The notes: generated by a model not told the origin, from the letters alone. A stretch of 64,000 nt of DNA from Periconia sp. R9002 (GCA_023627715.1 JAMAHW010000029.1:248001-312000), one strand, 5' to 3'. Positions 21,954 through 33,905 are shown, numbered from the stretch's first letter. Numbers and translations are program-made.

Positions 21954-22308
21954 ATGATCACCCGGTTTCTCACCGATGTCCGCGTCAAATTCAACCCATT
22001 CTCTCCTCGTTCGAAACCCGCGCGAATTTTCCTCTCCCTTATACCTTCTGATGCGCGGGCCAATGGATTGACAGTAGCGACGCAAATGCTGCCGAGGACG
22101 AGCAAGGAGCCTCCAACACTGGGCTTGAAGTTTAGTAGGTGACCATGGCAGATGGGATGGTTCGAGGCAACAAGAACTGACATACGCCACAGAGGACGGG
22201 AAAGAAATGGATCTGAAGCTGGAGCATATGCGAATAACAGATGTGATGGAGGAAGTAGATCGACACTCACGTCAATTGGCGAGGAAAGAGGAATTGTCGG
22301 GTAATTAA
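21954..22308 (+). CDS. Mitochondrial large ribosomal subunit protein mL53 (MRPL44)
   Basis: Exons 21954-22134 and 22193-22308 over a 58-nt GTAGGT...CACAG intron, 98 residues. The start ITRFLTDVRVKFNPFSPRSK, then ARIFLSLIPSDAR, LPRTSKEPPTLGLKFK and, after the junction, DGKEMDLKLEHMRITDVMEEVDRHSRQL match the fungal mitoribosomal protein called L44 in yeast (mL53 in the unified nomenclature). The length fits the family. No separate cleavable presequence is obvious, but the N-terminus is basic and acid-poor, as expected for import. Exon 2 is too short to stand out as an open frame. Head to head with SEC20. Confidence 0.92.
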
Positions 22309-22555
22309 TAGAAGCAGACATATCATGTCAATGGGCATGTTGATTGTATTTGTATTGCATGCATTGGAGTTATGGGATTGCAAGGGACACAATGAGGTTT
22401 TGCAAGCTAATTGTGGTGGGCCATTCTATAGGCGATCCTGGGCTACGTTTACCGGTATATAATGGAAATACGCCATCCTGAACCTAAACCCCATTTTTGA
22501 ATTGGGCAACAACACAGCTGCCACCCCCGAATTCCCACCATGTACCGTTATTCGT

Positions 22556-23584
22556 CTAACCGGAAGGAGCTCCAGAGATAAAGAACCACTTGTCAATGCT
22601 GGGATCGATGGGAGCAGGAGCTTGGTGCTCGCCGGGCGCAATGTCCAATTTTGTGGTATCGGTGCGGTCGGCAGAGTGGGCAACAGTGCCGTTGACACTA
22701 TTCAGAGGTCAGTAATGGTCAATAGGAACTGGGTGCATTGCCTTACAGAGACAGATCGCCCTTGTTGGTGCTGCCGGTGATGAGTCGCTCCCAAGCCTCA
22801 GCGCACTCACGGACAATGTCCATGGCATACTTCTTGTTCTTGCATTCACCAGAGAAAGCAAACTGGTTCTCGGGCTTGCCATCGGGGATCTTGTAGATGC
22901 GGAACCATTCGTTGGTGGCCCTCAAAAGACCGGGCAAGTGGCGCTCGACATCTTCGACATCGTTGAGCTTGGGGGCAAGGGGATCATTCACGTTGATGAC
23001 GATGATTTTCCAGTCGGTCTCCTCCTCATCCAGAAGGGCCATGACTCCAAGAACCTTGACCTGGATGACCTCACCGGGCTTGGACACCAACTCGCCGATC
23101 TCGCAAACGTCCAATGGGTCGTTGTCACCCTTGGCCTTGGTCTCGGGGTGGACGACATTGGGGTCCTCCCACGTCTGTGAGAGCAGTCAGTGGACTGCCC
23201 GATGTCGGCATACGCAGTTTGGGCGGGTGTTACCTGGGGGAAGGCACCGTAGTTCCAAAGGTAGCCCTTGTGAGGGAAGCAGTTCCGGACGTATCGAAGC
23301 TTGCCCTTCTTGATGTCTTGCTTGATGGGATTGAGCGTCTCCTCCTTGGAGATCTGAATGGGCGTGTTAGCAATTATGGTTTCTGATGGCGGGGTAGCGG
23401 CACTCGCCTCCATCTTTGCGTTGGTCCAGCGGGGGACCTCGACGATCATGTTGAGGACCGTCTGCTGCTCATTGGCATACAGAGGAATGTCGTGGAAAGG
23501 CGAGACTGGCACGCCATCCTTCTCGATGAAGATGCGGTGCTCGAGGGTGTTGGGCGCACCAATCTTGCGCGTGGTGTAGGGCAT
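22556..23584 (-). CDS. IPP1: Soluble inorganic pyrophosphatase (family I)
   Basis: Four exons, 23584-23408, 23353-23234, 23174-22747 and 22697-22556, give 288 residues, close to the 287 of yeast Ipp1. The enzyme hydrolyses pyrophosphate to phosphate with Mg2+. Start [17 protein letters not shown], then [22 protein letters not shown] across intron 1, [32 protein letters not shown] across intron 2, the signature DNDPLDV with Asp116, Asp118 and Asp121, and the end [14 protein letters not shown]. Intron 1 (23354-23407, 54 nt) has a GC donor (GAG|GCGAGT), a TGCTAAC branch site and a TTCAG acceptor. Its length is a multiple of three with no stop, so a naive model would keep 18 extra residues. Introns 2 and 3 are GT-AG (59 and 49 nt). 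The frame continues open upstream of the start to 23875. Confidence 0.95.
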
Positions 23585-24257
23585 TGTTGCGATGTGTGCA
23601 GTAGTAGTGGAAGGGGAGGTAGTGGGGTGAGAATGTAGGTGTCCTGCCAGCAACTTAGTCCGCGAGCTGATTTTGTTGACGGTAGCGGTATTGGTGGGGC
23701 TGCCCGGTACAGGTGCGGAGGGGCGAGGACGGTGATTAGCCAGCGTGACGAAGGGAGCTGCAGCTGCTGAGGGAAAGGAGAAGAATTGATGCCGACAAAC
23801 AACACGCCTGGTGCCCGTGTGGAGGGGCCGTGGCAGAAGAGAATGGAAACTCATGTAGAATACAGTATAGTACAATATAATGATACAGCGCTACAACCGA
23901 AAACTCCCGTCCACCGCCAATAATTGACTTTGGAGAATCTACGCAAGCCGAGGGCAAAAGAAATGTTTCCGAGCCCCCGAAGATCCTCCGCCCACGACAA
24001 ATCACGTGTCTACCATTTTACATCACTCTACATATGTATTGCTCCGACTGCCTGTTCATTTGATGCAAACATCACACAAGCATCTAGACGTCTCCAGAAC
24101 GCACGTTCCCAAACATTGGTTGCCATCTGTACCGAGATACCTAGGTGGACAATGGTATGGATTTGACCCATCATACATATATGTGGTCTGTCAAATAAGC
24201 CAAGATCAATGTACATCATTGATGCATACCTAGGTATATATAGTTTATCATTTATAC
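23585..24257. promoter_or_regulatory. IPP1 upstream region with in-frame N-terminal extension
   Basis: The IPP1 frame stays open upstream for 97 codons to an ATG at 23875 (second ATG at 23854). The extension contains no Asp or Glu and is rich in Arg, His, Ser and Thr, like a mitochondrial presequence. The rest, to 24257, is AT-rich and carries the palindrome ATACCTAGGTAT at 24226-24237. Confidence 0.5.
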
Positions 24258-26335
24258 CTAGAACAGCTTGTGTGGCCTCCAAAAACCTGGTTTCACAACA
24301 GCATGGTGAGTTACACTTGTGCTACTTCCAACTTCGTCATCCTCGCGTGGGGAATCGGGTGGGTTTGTGATACCCATAGTGCCGAATCCAGGCGACGCAA
24401 AGTTCGGTTCACGACTGACAATCCTATTTCCTCCGACTATGCCTTCCCCATCAAGAAATTCCTCCATTTCCTTGCGGATAGGTTCGTATTCCCTGTGGAT
24501 GTGAAGGAAGTCCTGCTCATCGAACCCGCGCTGCTCTTGCTGCTCGTATATGCTGGGCATGGATGTGCCATGTATATATGGTCGAGGTATCGCATTCATA
24601 TCGAGGCCTGGTACAATCGAAGGCCTCCGGGCCAAGGGAGACAAATCACGAGGAGCCTTGGGTACTCCCAACACCCGAACTTTCGAAGTCTTGCTTCCCT
24701 CCTTTAATGTATGACATGTACGTTCGAGCTGTGATTCACCAAACTCGTTATCGTGAACTGTTGATGCATTGTCCAAGCTTAGGGGCGCCGCGGTACCGTC
24801 TCCTCTCGGCGCGATATCCTTGATCCAACGATTGTGGTACGCAGGCTCTATGAGGCTATGTCTCTGATACGATGTAGGCGAATGCGTGATCCTAGACCGT
24901 AAAGACCGAGGGATATGGCCACCTTGACACGTCTGCGCCGAACGAATATGATGTTCCCGTGAAGGAGATCTTATGTATGTGGGCAAAGCTTCGTTTTCGA
25001 GTTTTGAGTGTTTTGAGGCTCGATGGGGAGGATTTGTATGACGCGATAAAGACTTGGATCGAGAAGTGGAGTACGACTCATAGAGATGACCCTCAGCTGA
25101 TTGTTGCCCATAAGAAACATGGTGTGGAGTCTCATTGATATTTGGTATGTATTTGATAATGTTTGGAAGGGCATCTTGGGCGTGCAACGGTCGCATCTCA
25201 TCCGAAGCCCTTTTAGCGTGGAGGTGAAGAAGAGAGTCCAGTTGACCAACAGTGGGTGTAGATCGCGCTGATTGAAATGCTTGCACAACACTAGGTGCGC
25301 GTATTGACTCAGACCAGGAGATATAACTTTCACTGTTGTCGCGAGTCGATACTCTCCCAGGACGCAGAACTGGCGTTCTCTCTCCTACTTCAATGGTGGG
25401 CACAGCGTTGTCAATTATAGAAGGGGTCTGTACCGCGTTCTCTGGACCGAGAGAGGCGTCCTTTGCATGGGTAGGCATACTCTCCTGTGCTTGTGCGGAC
25501 TTCTTGGCCAAAAAATATGCCGATATCTCTTCGTTGGGCTGAGGACTAGGTTGCTCGCTCCTATTGCTCTGTTCCCCTGGCTGATGCTGGGGCTCCGCTT
25601 GGCCATTAGGCTGTCGTTTCAAAAACCTCATCTCTGAAAAGACCAGGTCTGGCACTGCAACAAATCAATCATCAGTGGAAAAATGCGGGGTGCTGCAGCA
25701 GAGCTCACAGCCACGGCCCTTGACGGGTGATGAGGCCCTGCCATTATTGAACAAGCCCAGCTTTGCTCGAGGTTTCAACTGGACCAATCATCAGAACACG
25801 ATTGGAACACCAGAGACACAGCACGGCTTACCGTTAGCCTATCTGCGGACACGTTGTTGGCATGGAAGCTCTGGACCATGTCATTATGCTCCCTGCCAAC
25901 CCTCTTGCGCTTGCTCTTGCGTTTTGCCTTTGTTGATTCGCCGTGTTCACGATGCCGACCATGCACCCCCCGCTTCTCCTTATCCTTGGAGGTGGCTTCG
26001 TAGCGCTCGATGCGGGTTTTGCGTCGGGGCTGGCGCGTATAGTCATGGGCTGAGCAGTCACTCTCCGTCTGACTATCAGGGTGCATTGCATCGCTGCTCA
26101 TATTCTTGCTCATATGAACCCCAGTCTCTAACAGGGGAGCCGATTTGCTCGGTAGCGCACTATCAAGGTATGAACTGTCTGAAGTGGTTCGCTCTCGTCT
26201 CTGGCGTGCAGCCTCTGTGTGCTTTCGGTGGTTGCATGGCGTAGCAGCAGCTTCGTCAGGTGAGGTCCGGGGCTGCTCCGGGGTCACAGTGTCGTTTAGC
26301 CACCGCTGGATATCCATTCTCCAGGAATGCGGCAT
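24258..26335 (-). CDS. Conserved disordered fungal protein of unknown function
   Basis: Three exons, 26335-25832, 25778-25709 and 25654-24258, with introns of 53 nt (GTAAGC...TCCAG) and 54 nt (GTGAGC...TGCAG), give 656 residues. The 70-nt middle exon encodes LKPRAKLGLFNNGRASSPV, then KGRG, running into LPDLVFSEMRFLKRQ after the join. The segment RRKTRIERYEATSKDKEKR (about 104-122) and the C-terminal GFWRPHKLF also look like conserved blocks of a Pezizomycotina-wide hypothetical family. The rest is low-complexity, rich in Ser, Pro, His and Arg, with a basic KAKRKSKRKRVGRE stretch that may be a nuclear signal. No catalytic domain is visible. I chose the ATG at 26335, which opens MPHSWRMDIQRWLNDT; the internal Met at residue 7 is also possible. 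Confidence 0.8.
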
Positions 26336-29045
26336 TGGGAGGTTCGTAACGGGGGGAGGTGGCTCAGTCGAGTGGCGGGCTGCTGTGGAAATCTGCTAAA
26401 GACGGATCCAAGTCAATGTCACCATGCGACTGATGTGCAACTGTCAAAGACGGTGGTTGTACAGCATATCAAAAACAAGAAGAGGGCGATAAGAGGAGAG
26501 TGGGCCAAAAGAGGCTTGCCAAAGGCGGCCGCACGAGAAAGATTGAATGTGCTGTGAAATGGCTAGGTAGGCAGATGGTTACACATCCGAACGGGAGCGA
26601 TGGATATGACTGGAACATGACGCCTGAAGAAGGCAGCGGGGTGCGATGTGAGGGAAGTGACAACGGACGGACCACGTCCTTGCCATAGTTGCGTCTGAAG
26701 GGGACGAGACGAGGCGTTATCCGTCCGCATATGTATGCCGTTGTACATGATGACAAATATTACTGATTTACTGGGTGATGAAGAATGGAACTCGAGAGGA
26801 AGTGAAATGGTGTTTTGTTGTCTTCGGTGGGTTTGCGGATGGTGTAAGGTCTCGGGAAGGGGTGAGCGGTTTTTGGTACACTACGTGGGTAGGTGGCTCA
26901 AGTAACCACGGACGGAAAAACAAGCACATGGTTGATTTGATGATGAATGCATGGCAGCATGAAACGGGAGTGATGGGAGAAGGCACGACGCATGAAGTAG
27001 GGTTGACATTATGGTGGGTGGCTGCATTTTTGAGTTTATGGGTTGGCGTGTGCATGGACTGATTGATATCCATCAACACCAAGTGTGGATGCCGGTCCCT
27101 TTTCATCAGGAAGAAGTATACTCGGAGTGACCCTTGAAGTGATTGGATAGAGCACATAGCGACTGGAGATGGTTGCTCCATGGTCTTGCGGCTGATGGAA
27201 AAGAAGGGTGGTGGTGGTGGTGATGCAGAAGGCAAACGTTGGTGCTATCAATTGATTGATTGATTGCCATGGATGGTATCAATGACTATGGATTGATACC
27301 TAGGTACATGAATAACTTGACGCACGGACGGAGCGGTAGACTACAGCACTTCGGCTATTTGTACCATGGTCGAGCTACGGTGCTAGGGGGGTGCTAACCG
27401 CGATCAGATTGATAGCGATAAGGATACTAGTAGGGTGGGCATGGCATGGCGAGGGAGGGATCCCATACCACGGTCACGGTGGTGGTTCAACTAACTTATA
27501 GTACTGTACTCTAGAGAAACATGGTGCCACGCGTCAAACGTCATTCCCAATCATTCATTTTTTCATCATTTTTTCATTCATTCCTCCATTCTCTCTTTCA
27601 TTCGCATTCCACCACGACGCTTGCTTTCCTGGCAGACACTGGCCCCCCGCCTAAAGCACCGGTGGAGGGTCTATGATGATGTACCTGTAGCCTCATGTTT
27701 GTGTTTGCTTGATACATGTTGGTGGGCAGTTTCTTGCCGTCTTGCTGTCCTTTGGGTCGTTCTGTTCCGTTCTCGGTGTTTGTCGTTGTCTGCTTCCCAC
27801 TTCTTCTGCTTTCTGCTGCACCCTTACGGTAGTAGAGACATGTTGGTTAGAGTGGTCGGCCGGGGTGAAGAGACGCACGTCGGGAACACGGTATGTAGGA
27901 GCTCTAGCCGGCAGCCTATCAGCGGGGCCATGGGCGCTCTGGTGCAGATGGGCCATGGAGGGCTAAGGCGGACATTGGCTGGTCTGGCCGGCGATTGGGC
28001 TGGCAACGTGTGGGCAGTGTGGAGCTAGCAAGCGTCTGCAGCGGAGGCACATTGGGCGACGGGCACGGGACGGTCTAGGTAGTCTAGGTAGTCCATGGGA
28101 ACTGAACCCGCGACAAAAATGTAGGTATCCTCGAGGGTCCCTACATGCTTGCTATGCTATGCCACCCTTCTGTGTGTGTGCTGCTGGATGCATCAATCCT
28201 CATGCGTCGGGCGGCGGCGGCGAGTGAATCAACCCACCAAGCCATGCCCTGCAATGTCGTTTGTTCAAAAGGCCCAGAATGCCCTCCCGGACCAAAATCC
28301 CCTTTACCTTGCCTTGACAATCCGTTGCCATACGGCCGCCGCTCTGTCTGCTCTCACTTGGTTCCCAGACATACATATTACTTGCTTTTTTCCTTACACC
28401 CCCCCCCCCCCCTCCCCCCTCCACACTCCCATCCCCTACCTTGCCTTTACTTTTTTGGCTCTGCCCTCCTCCCTCCATCAGTCGAAAAAAAATCTACGCC
28501 CAAGAACCCTGTCAACCTTCGATTGCGTGAGCGTTGGTTACAACTAGCGCTCCCTTATTCATCGGGCGGATATTTACCTCTCTCCCTACCTTCTTGCCTG
28601 CTTTCTACCTACCTACTTGCCTTCCTGCTGCCAACCCCCGCTCTCACACCTTACACCTCAACCTCAACCTCACCAATCTTCGATCCACCCCTCTCTTCGC
28701 TTCCTACCTGGCTCTAGACGTGCTTTTGCGACCGTCTTCCCTTTGCGCCTACATCAAACCTTTGCGCCATTAGCTCCTGCCTGCGCAGCCTGCTCCTCGT
28801 TACTCTTGTGGTGGCACTCTGATCAAATGTTCGTCCTGCCGTCTTGCTCTTGTCGCCTTCACCGTCACCCGTCCATGGCCTTGCTGCCCTGATGCTCCCG
28901 CCTGTACTGGCTCCATACCCAGCCATTCTCTCTCCCTATCAATCATGTCATGAGGCGCTTTGTATCTGTCCATCTTGTGTCCTTTTACTGTCCGAGTGTA
29001 CGAGTGTGCGAATTGAGTCTCTTCAGTGCTAGATCGATCGACATC
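26336..29045. other. Long intergenic region and probable leader of the RRM gene
   Basis: No supported gene. It holds a 9-bp-arm inverted repeat (27275-27300) overlapping a TACCTAGGTA palindrome (27297-27306), one GTACTGTAC at 27501-27509, a C14-type run with a polypyrimidine tract (about 28385-28430), and a long C/T-rich stretch to 29045 that is probably the 5' untranslated leader of the RRM gene. Short open frames there could act as upstream ORFs. Confidence 0.5.
27275..27300. repeat. Inverted repeat (hairpin), 9-bp arms, 8-nt loop
   Basis: GGTATCAAT at 27275-27283 and ATTGATACC at 27292-27300 are perfect complements. The right arm runs into TACCTAGGTA. Just upstream is a short ATTGATTGATTGATTG run. 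Confidence 0.85.
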
Positions 29046-29872
29046 ATGTCCAAACTCTTTGTTGGGTAAGTTCCTTCACCACCCATCACTCATCCGTCAT
29101 TCATGTCAACTAACAACATCAGTGGCCTCGCATGGCATACCGATGATGCTACCCTGCGCCAAAAATTCGAAGAATTCGGCCAGGTCGAAGAAGCTGTACG
29201 TCTTCCACAAAGATGGATTCTTGTATGCCACCTTGGCTGCATCACCACTCGCTGACCCATCCACCAGGTTGTAGTCAAGGATCGCGATACGGGTCGCAGC
29301 CGTGGCTTTGGCTTCGTTCGCTTCGCCCAGGATTCCGAGGCTGACACCGCCATGGGAGCCATGAACAATGTTGAGTAAGCACGTCCTTCATTGACCAATA
29401 GCTCAACCCAACGTCACATGTCGGAATGAGCGGTGCGCAGTCATTCACCTGCTAACAAGCTCCATCTAGATTTGACGGACGTACCATCCGCGTCGACAAG
29501 GCCTCTGAGCGTGGTGGAGGTGGCGGCGGCGGCGGTGGTGGCCGTGGTGGTGGCTACGGTGGAGGAGGTGGCTACCGAGGTGGATATGGCGGAGGTCAAT
29601 GTGAGTTTGCAAGCAGCATTTTACCATGTACTCGATTGCTAACGGTTTGGATATAGCCTACGGAGGTCGTGGCGGTGGCGGTGGTGAGCAGCCCTCTATA
29701 CTTCATCTCACATGATTTCCCCTCTAACGATGATACTCTAGGCTACGGCGGCGGTGGTGCATCCTGGGGTCAAGGCGGCGGTGGCGGCGGCTACGCTCCC
29801 CGCGGTGGCTACGGTCAAGGACAAGGAGGCTACGGTGGCCAGGACGGTCAAGGACAGAATGGTCAATGGTAG
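29046..29872 (+). CDS. Glycine-rich RNA-binding protein, single RRM
   Basis: Six exons, 29046-29065, 29123-29195, 29268-29374, 29470-29600, 29657-29683 and 29742-29872, give 162 residues. One N-terminal RRM (about 2-78) has RNP2 LFVGGL and RNP1 RGFGFVRF, with the usual [16 protein letters not shown] and [11 protein letters not shown]. The rest is a Gly/Tyr/Arg tail with RGG boxes, ending GQNGQW. This is the cold-inducible/GRP class of small RNA chaperones acting in nucleus and cytoplasm. Intron density is unusually high for so short a gene; exon 5 has only 27 nt and lies in the Gly-rich tail, where exon skipping would keep the frame. All junctions are GT-AG. The long pyrimidine-rich leader suggests post-transcriptional control, which is inference. 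Confidence 0.92.
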
Positions 29873-30873
29873 ATTGGGGATCACCATGCACTGCTCTTCT
29901 TAGTATAGAGAAGCGTGCTGCTTGCTTCCATTTTCCACACTTTAATGGGCGCTGGTCACTCCGTCACCTTCTACGATTCCCTTCGTTGTCTATGGGCCAG
30001 GGCGGATTGAAAGATTGCGATTTGAGATGGTAACTGATGAGATGATACCCATCAGAGCGTACACTGTCTGTTTTGTCTTCCTAGGGTTGTTAGTCTGATA
30101 CTGCCTGCAAACAAAAGTTGCAATTTCATGCCAACACAAGTGCCTCATGTTTCTCGCCGTTCAGTGTATGCTGCTGGGAGAATTTTTTTCACTGACTATA
30201 AATTTAGCAATATGTTGACTAGTAATCAACCCAGGATCCCCGGTCTACAGGCAGACTACCATTGCCGGAAAAGAAGACCAAGAAGGGGAATTTTTCAGGA
30301 AGGAAAAAAAAAGGAGAGTATGGCAAACCCAATTGGAGGCAAAATCTGCTCAGGGCCTCAGGGTACCCGACTAAACATGGGGGATGGATCTACATGCCCC
30401 TCTCCAAAAAAAACAAACAAACACCAACTCCCCTCCACAGTGTTTCCAACAACGACGTGCTTCCTCTGTGCGGCAGTACACTTTCCTTAATGAGGGCACA
30501 GCATAGGTCAACAAACGCTGGAGTGGAAACATGCAGGCAATTGTGGAATGGCACCCTGTGAGGCTAGAGAATGCGACGAAGAGGAACGATCTTCAACAAA
30601 GCGGGGTGGGTCCCCCCCCGCCCGCTCGTACAGCGGCACGGTTCTCCTTCAGACCTAAACCCACCTCTAGGTCGGAATAGCCAAATAAGGCGTGCTGCTT
30701 TACCCCATGCCATGCCATGCCACGCCAACCAGGACCTGTCGGCTTTTTGCCTGCTGCCTGGCGGGACCTTGTCTCTTCTTGGGCCACGCCAGCTATGCAC
30801 GTTAATCAAGTTTGAAGCTTCATGTTAAACTTTGGTGCCACAGCATCGCTCTTTCTCCCACATATTTTCCACC
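29873..30873. other. Intergenic region, no gene seen
   Basis: 3' flank of the RRM gene and promoter of the hydrolase gene. Contains an A9 run near 30308 and a C8 run near 30614. No family-like coding sequence. Confidence 0.5.
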
Positions 30874-32596
30874 ATGAGAAAAACCTACGACACAATTGAC
30901 ACGCCTCTACTGGATGCTGGAGACCCGGAGAAACACAGCAGCCGAAAGAACACCAGGGACACCATCCCAATAGAATTGCATCCGCGTATACGCTATCGAA
31001 TAGTCGCTGTAGCGCTGCTTTGCACACTATTGTATCTTGGTTTTGGAGACATCCTATTCGACCAGGCCATTGTCTCCGAACCATATCATGTTCCTAAACC
31101 GTTTAGTTGGGATGTCAGTCCTTCATCCATTCCTGCATGCAATCGTTCAAAAATAACAAAGTCGTAGTTTGAGGGCACCGAGAACCTAGAGTTCCGCCCT
31201 TGCTATCAAGACTTGCAATGCGCAAGACTCCTACTGCCGCTGGACTACTTCAATGGGACGTACCCAAACGAAACCGTTAGCATCGCCATCGTCAAACTTC
31301 CAGCGCAGGTTCCAGTCACAGATGATCGCTACGGAGGCCCAGTCCTCATCAACCCTGGAGGCCCAGGCGGCTCAGGTGTTTCCATGGCCATTTCTGCAGG
31401 CAAAAATCTGCAAGCCGCGATTGACCCAACCGCGGGACCTTCAGAGGCTGGCAAAGATGCGAGGTTCTACGACATCATCGGATTTGATCCTCGTGGAATC
31501 GGTTTCACGCAGCCGGCCGCCAAATGCATGCCTGATCTGCCTACCTCGTTTTCCTGGCAGCTTCGAATCAACACCGAGGGCATGCTGGGCAGCTCGGATG
31601 CGGCTTTGGGTCGTTTGTGGTCCATGGCACACGCCTATGGTGCTTCGTGCAAGCAGGCCTCGGATGCTGAGGAAGGCCCGGATATCAAGCGGTATATGTC
31701 AACGGCGTCAGTGGCCACGGATATGCTGAGGATCGCTGAGAAACACGCCGATTGGGTCGAGGAGCAGAGCTTTGTGATTATAGACCCTCTAGACGACGAG
31801 GACTACACTGATCCTGTAAAACTCCAATATTGGGTAAGTGGCTTGTTGTGTCACATGACTCTGGAGTCTCGAGAACGTCTTACTAAGAAGATTAGGGGTT
31901 CTCGTACGGCACCTACCTAGGGTCTACTTTTGCATCCATGTATCCCGACCGAGTGGGCCGTGTAGTCCTGGATGGCGTCGTCAATGTGCTGGACTACGAC
32001 AATTCGCTCGGACAAGGCAGCCTCCACGATACGGAGAAGGTCCTCCTGAGCTTCTACATCTTCTGCCTCGCAGCGGGACCCGGAGCATGTCCCCTGACCA
32101 CATCCACGTCGAGCATCGAAACCATCAAGCTCCGCGTCCAATCCATCATCGAATCCCTCTACCACGACCCAATCACCGTCGTCACTCCCGACCACGGCCC
32201 GGAAATCTTCACCTACAGCGACCTCAGGGCCATCATCTTCGCCTCTCTCTACTCGCCCTTCTTCGTCTTTCCCTTTGTCGCCCAGCTCCTCGCCGCCGTC
32301 GAAATCCGAACGAGTCCTCTCTTCCACCAAATCGCCCAAGGCGCGCGTCCAACCCACATCTACGAGTGCCCCGTGGGCGACTCCACCACGTCTCCCACGA
32401 CGGGCTGGACCGACGGCAACGTCCCGCAAATGGCGATCCTCTGCGGCGACGGGCACGACCAGACCTCGACCACCCTCGCCGAGTTCGACGACTACTGGAA
32501 CCTCCTGACGTCCATCTCCCCCGCCACGGGCGCCATCTGGGCCACGCTGCGCCTGCAGTGCACATCGTGGTCCATCCAGCCCGTGTACAGCTTCGC

Positions 32597-32627
<31 letters not shown>

Positions 32628-33215
32628 AAGTACGGCGCCCCCAACGGGACCTCGCACCCGATCCTCTGGGTATCCAACACAGCGGACCCCGTGACGCCGC
32701 TAGCCTCCGCGCGCCTCATGCAGGCGCGGTTCCCAGGCTCGGCCCTCTTGATCCAGGACTCCCCCGGCCACTGCTCGCTCGCGCTGCCCACGTCCTGCAC
32801 CATCGCCCGCATCCGGACCTACTTCCAGCACGGCGACCTCCCTGCCCAGAACGAGACGTGCGTCCCGCCTCCCTCGCCGTGGTCGCTCAACTCGACGGAC
32901 CCGGCGTCGCCTTTTTACGATCCCGAGCTCGGCCCGCCCGCCGAGGAAGAAGTGCGCGTGTTTGAGACGGACCGGCGTGTGAGAGACGCCGCGGTCGCTG
33001 TGCAGGAGTGGGCTTTGGGGCAGGAGTTTCTGGGCGGGAGTGTGGTCGGGGGACGGGTGAGGGGGATGATTGTGGAAGGTGTTTTGAAGTCGAGGAGGGC
33101 ATGGGAGACTGCCGCGTATGGGGGGTATCGCTCCATGTTTGACTCGGCCGTGTCTGACGACGACAACAACGATGACGACGACGATAGTTTTCCTGGTCTG
33201 AGTCCCGGTTCGTGA
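30874..33215 (+). CDS. Membrane-anchored S33/TAP-like alpha/beta hydrolase (putative aminopeptidase)
   Basis: Exons 30874-31113, 31168-31833 and 31896-33215 (introns of 54 nt, GTCAGT...GTAG, and 62 nt, GTAAGT...TTAG) give 741 residues. A short cytosolic N-terminus with a dileucine-like DTPLLDA is followed by one transmembrane segment (about 43-62), making a type II membrane protein. The hydrolase has the oxyanion motif LINPGGPGGSG, FDPRGIGFT, nucleophile Ser305 in GFSYGTYLG, Asp566 in NTADPVTP and His594 in DSPGHCSL. This is the tripeptidyl-aminopeptidase-like branch of peptidase family S33. Several Asn-x-Ser/Thr sites fit an exposed or vacuolar domain. Odd points: the exon 2/3 junction falls right before GFSYG, and there are poly-Asp runs at about 539-546 and near the C-terminus. 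An in-frame ATG at 30832 is a less likely start. Confidence 0.88.
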
Positions 33216-33869
33216 TGGATTTATACATACACATATTTAGCCTGGCCTACCTCCTCTCAACAGCATAAATCAACCCATATATTATAAAACGAAAGAGAAA
33301 GAATCCAACAAACATACACACACACACACGTCAATCAAAGTCATACACGCATATGCGCATATATATGTATATATTCGTCTATACTTCTTCTTCTCATCCC
33401 CTACTCCACACTCCACACTCTCCTTCCTCTCTCTCTCTCTCTCCATATATTCTTATATATATGTCCTCCCCCCACAATCAACCCTGCTATCCCGCTCCAA
33501 TGTGCGTACGTATGTGATCCGGGGGTTCCTCAACTTCCTTCCTTCCCTTGAAAGCCGTCTAGAATACTACATGTTGCCAAAGTACCAAAGTGTCAAATCA
33601 AAGAGCAAGTTTTGCAATGTTTCAAACAGAAAGGAAGAGGGGGAGAGAGATGGGAAAAGAACAAGGTTCAAAATATCGCGTACACATCAACAATAGGAAG
33701 AGAAGAACAAAAGTGGCAGAAACCCGTCAAGCGGGGTAAGCGGGTAAGCAAAACAGCGAAGGTTGTTTCCAAGGGGGGGGCATCCCGGTGGTCTAGATAT
33801 AAAAAGTGACAAAAAAAAAAGGGGGGGGGGATGGGGACAATGATCCCTTTCCGCCCCATGAACGCAATC

Positions 33870-33905
<36 letters not shown>

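Noticed and set aside
31917..32657. Minus-strand open frame of 246 codons rich in Gly, Val and Asp
   Set aside because: Antisense shadow of the high-GC third exon of the TAP-like hydrolase.
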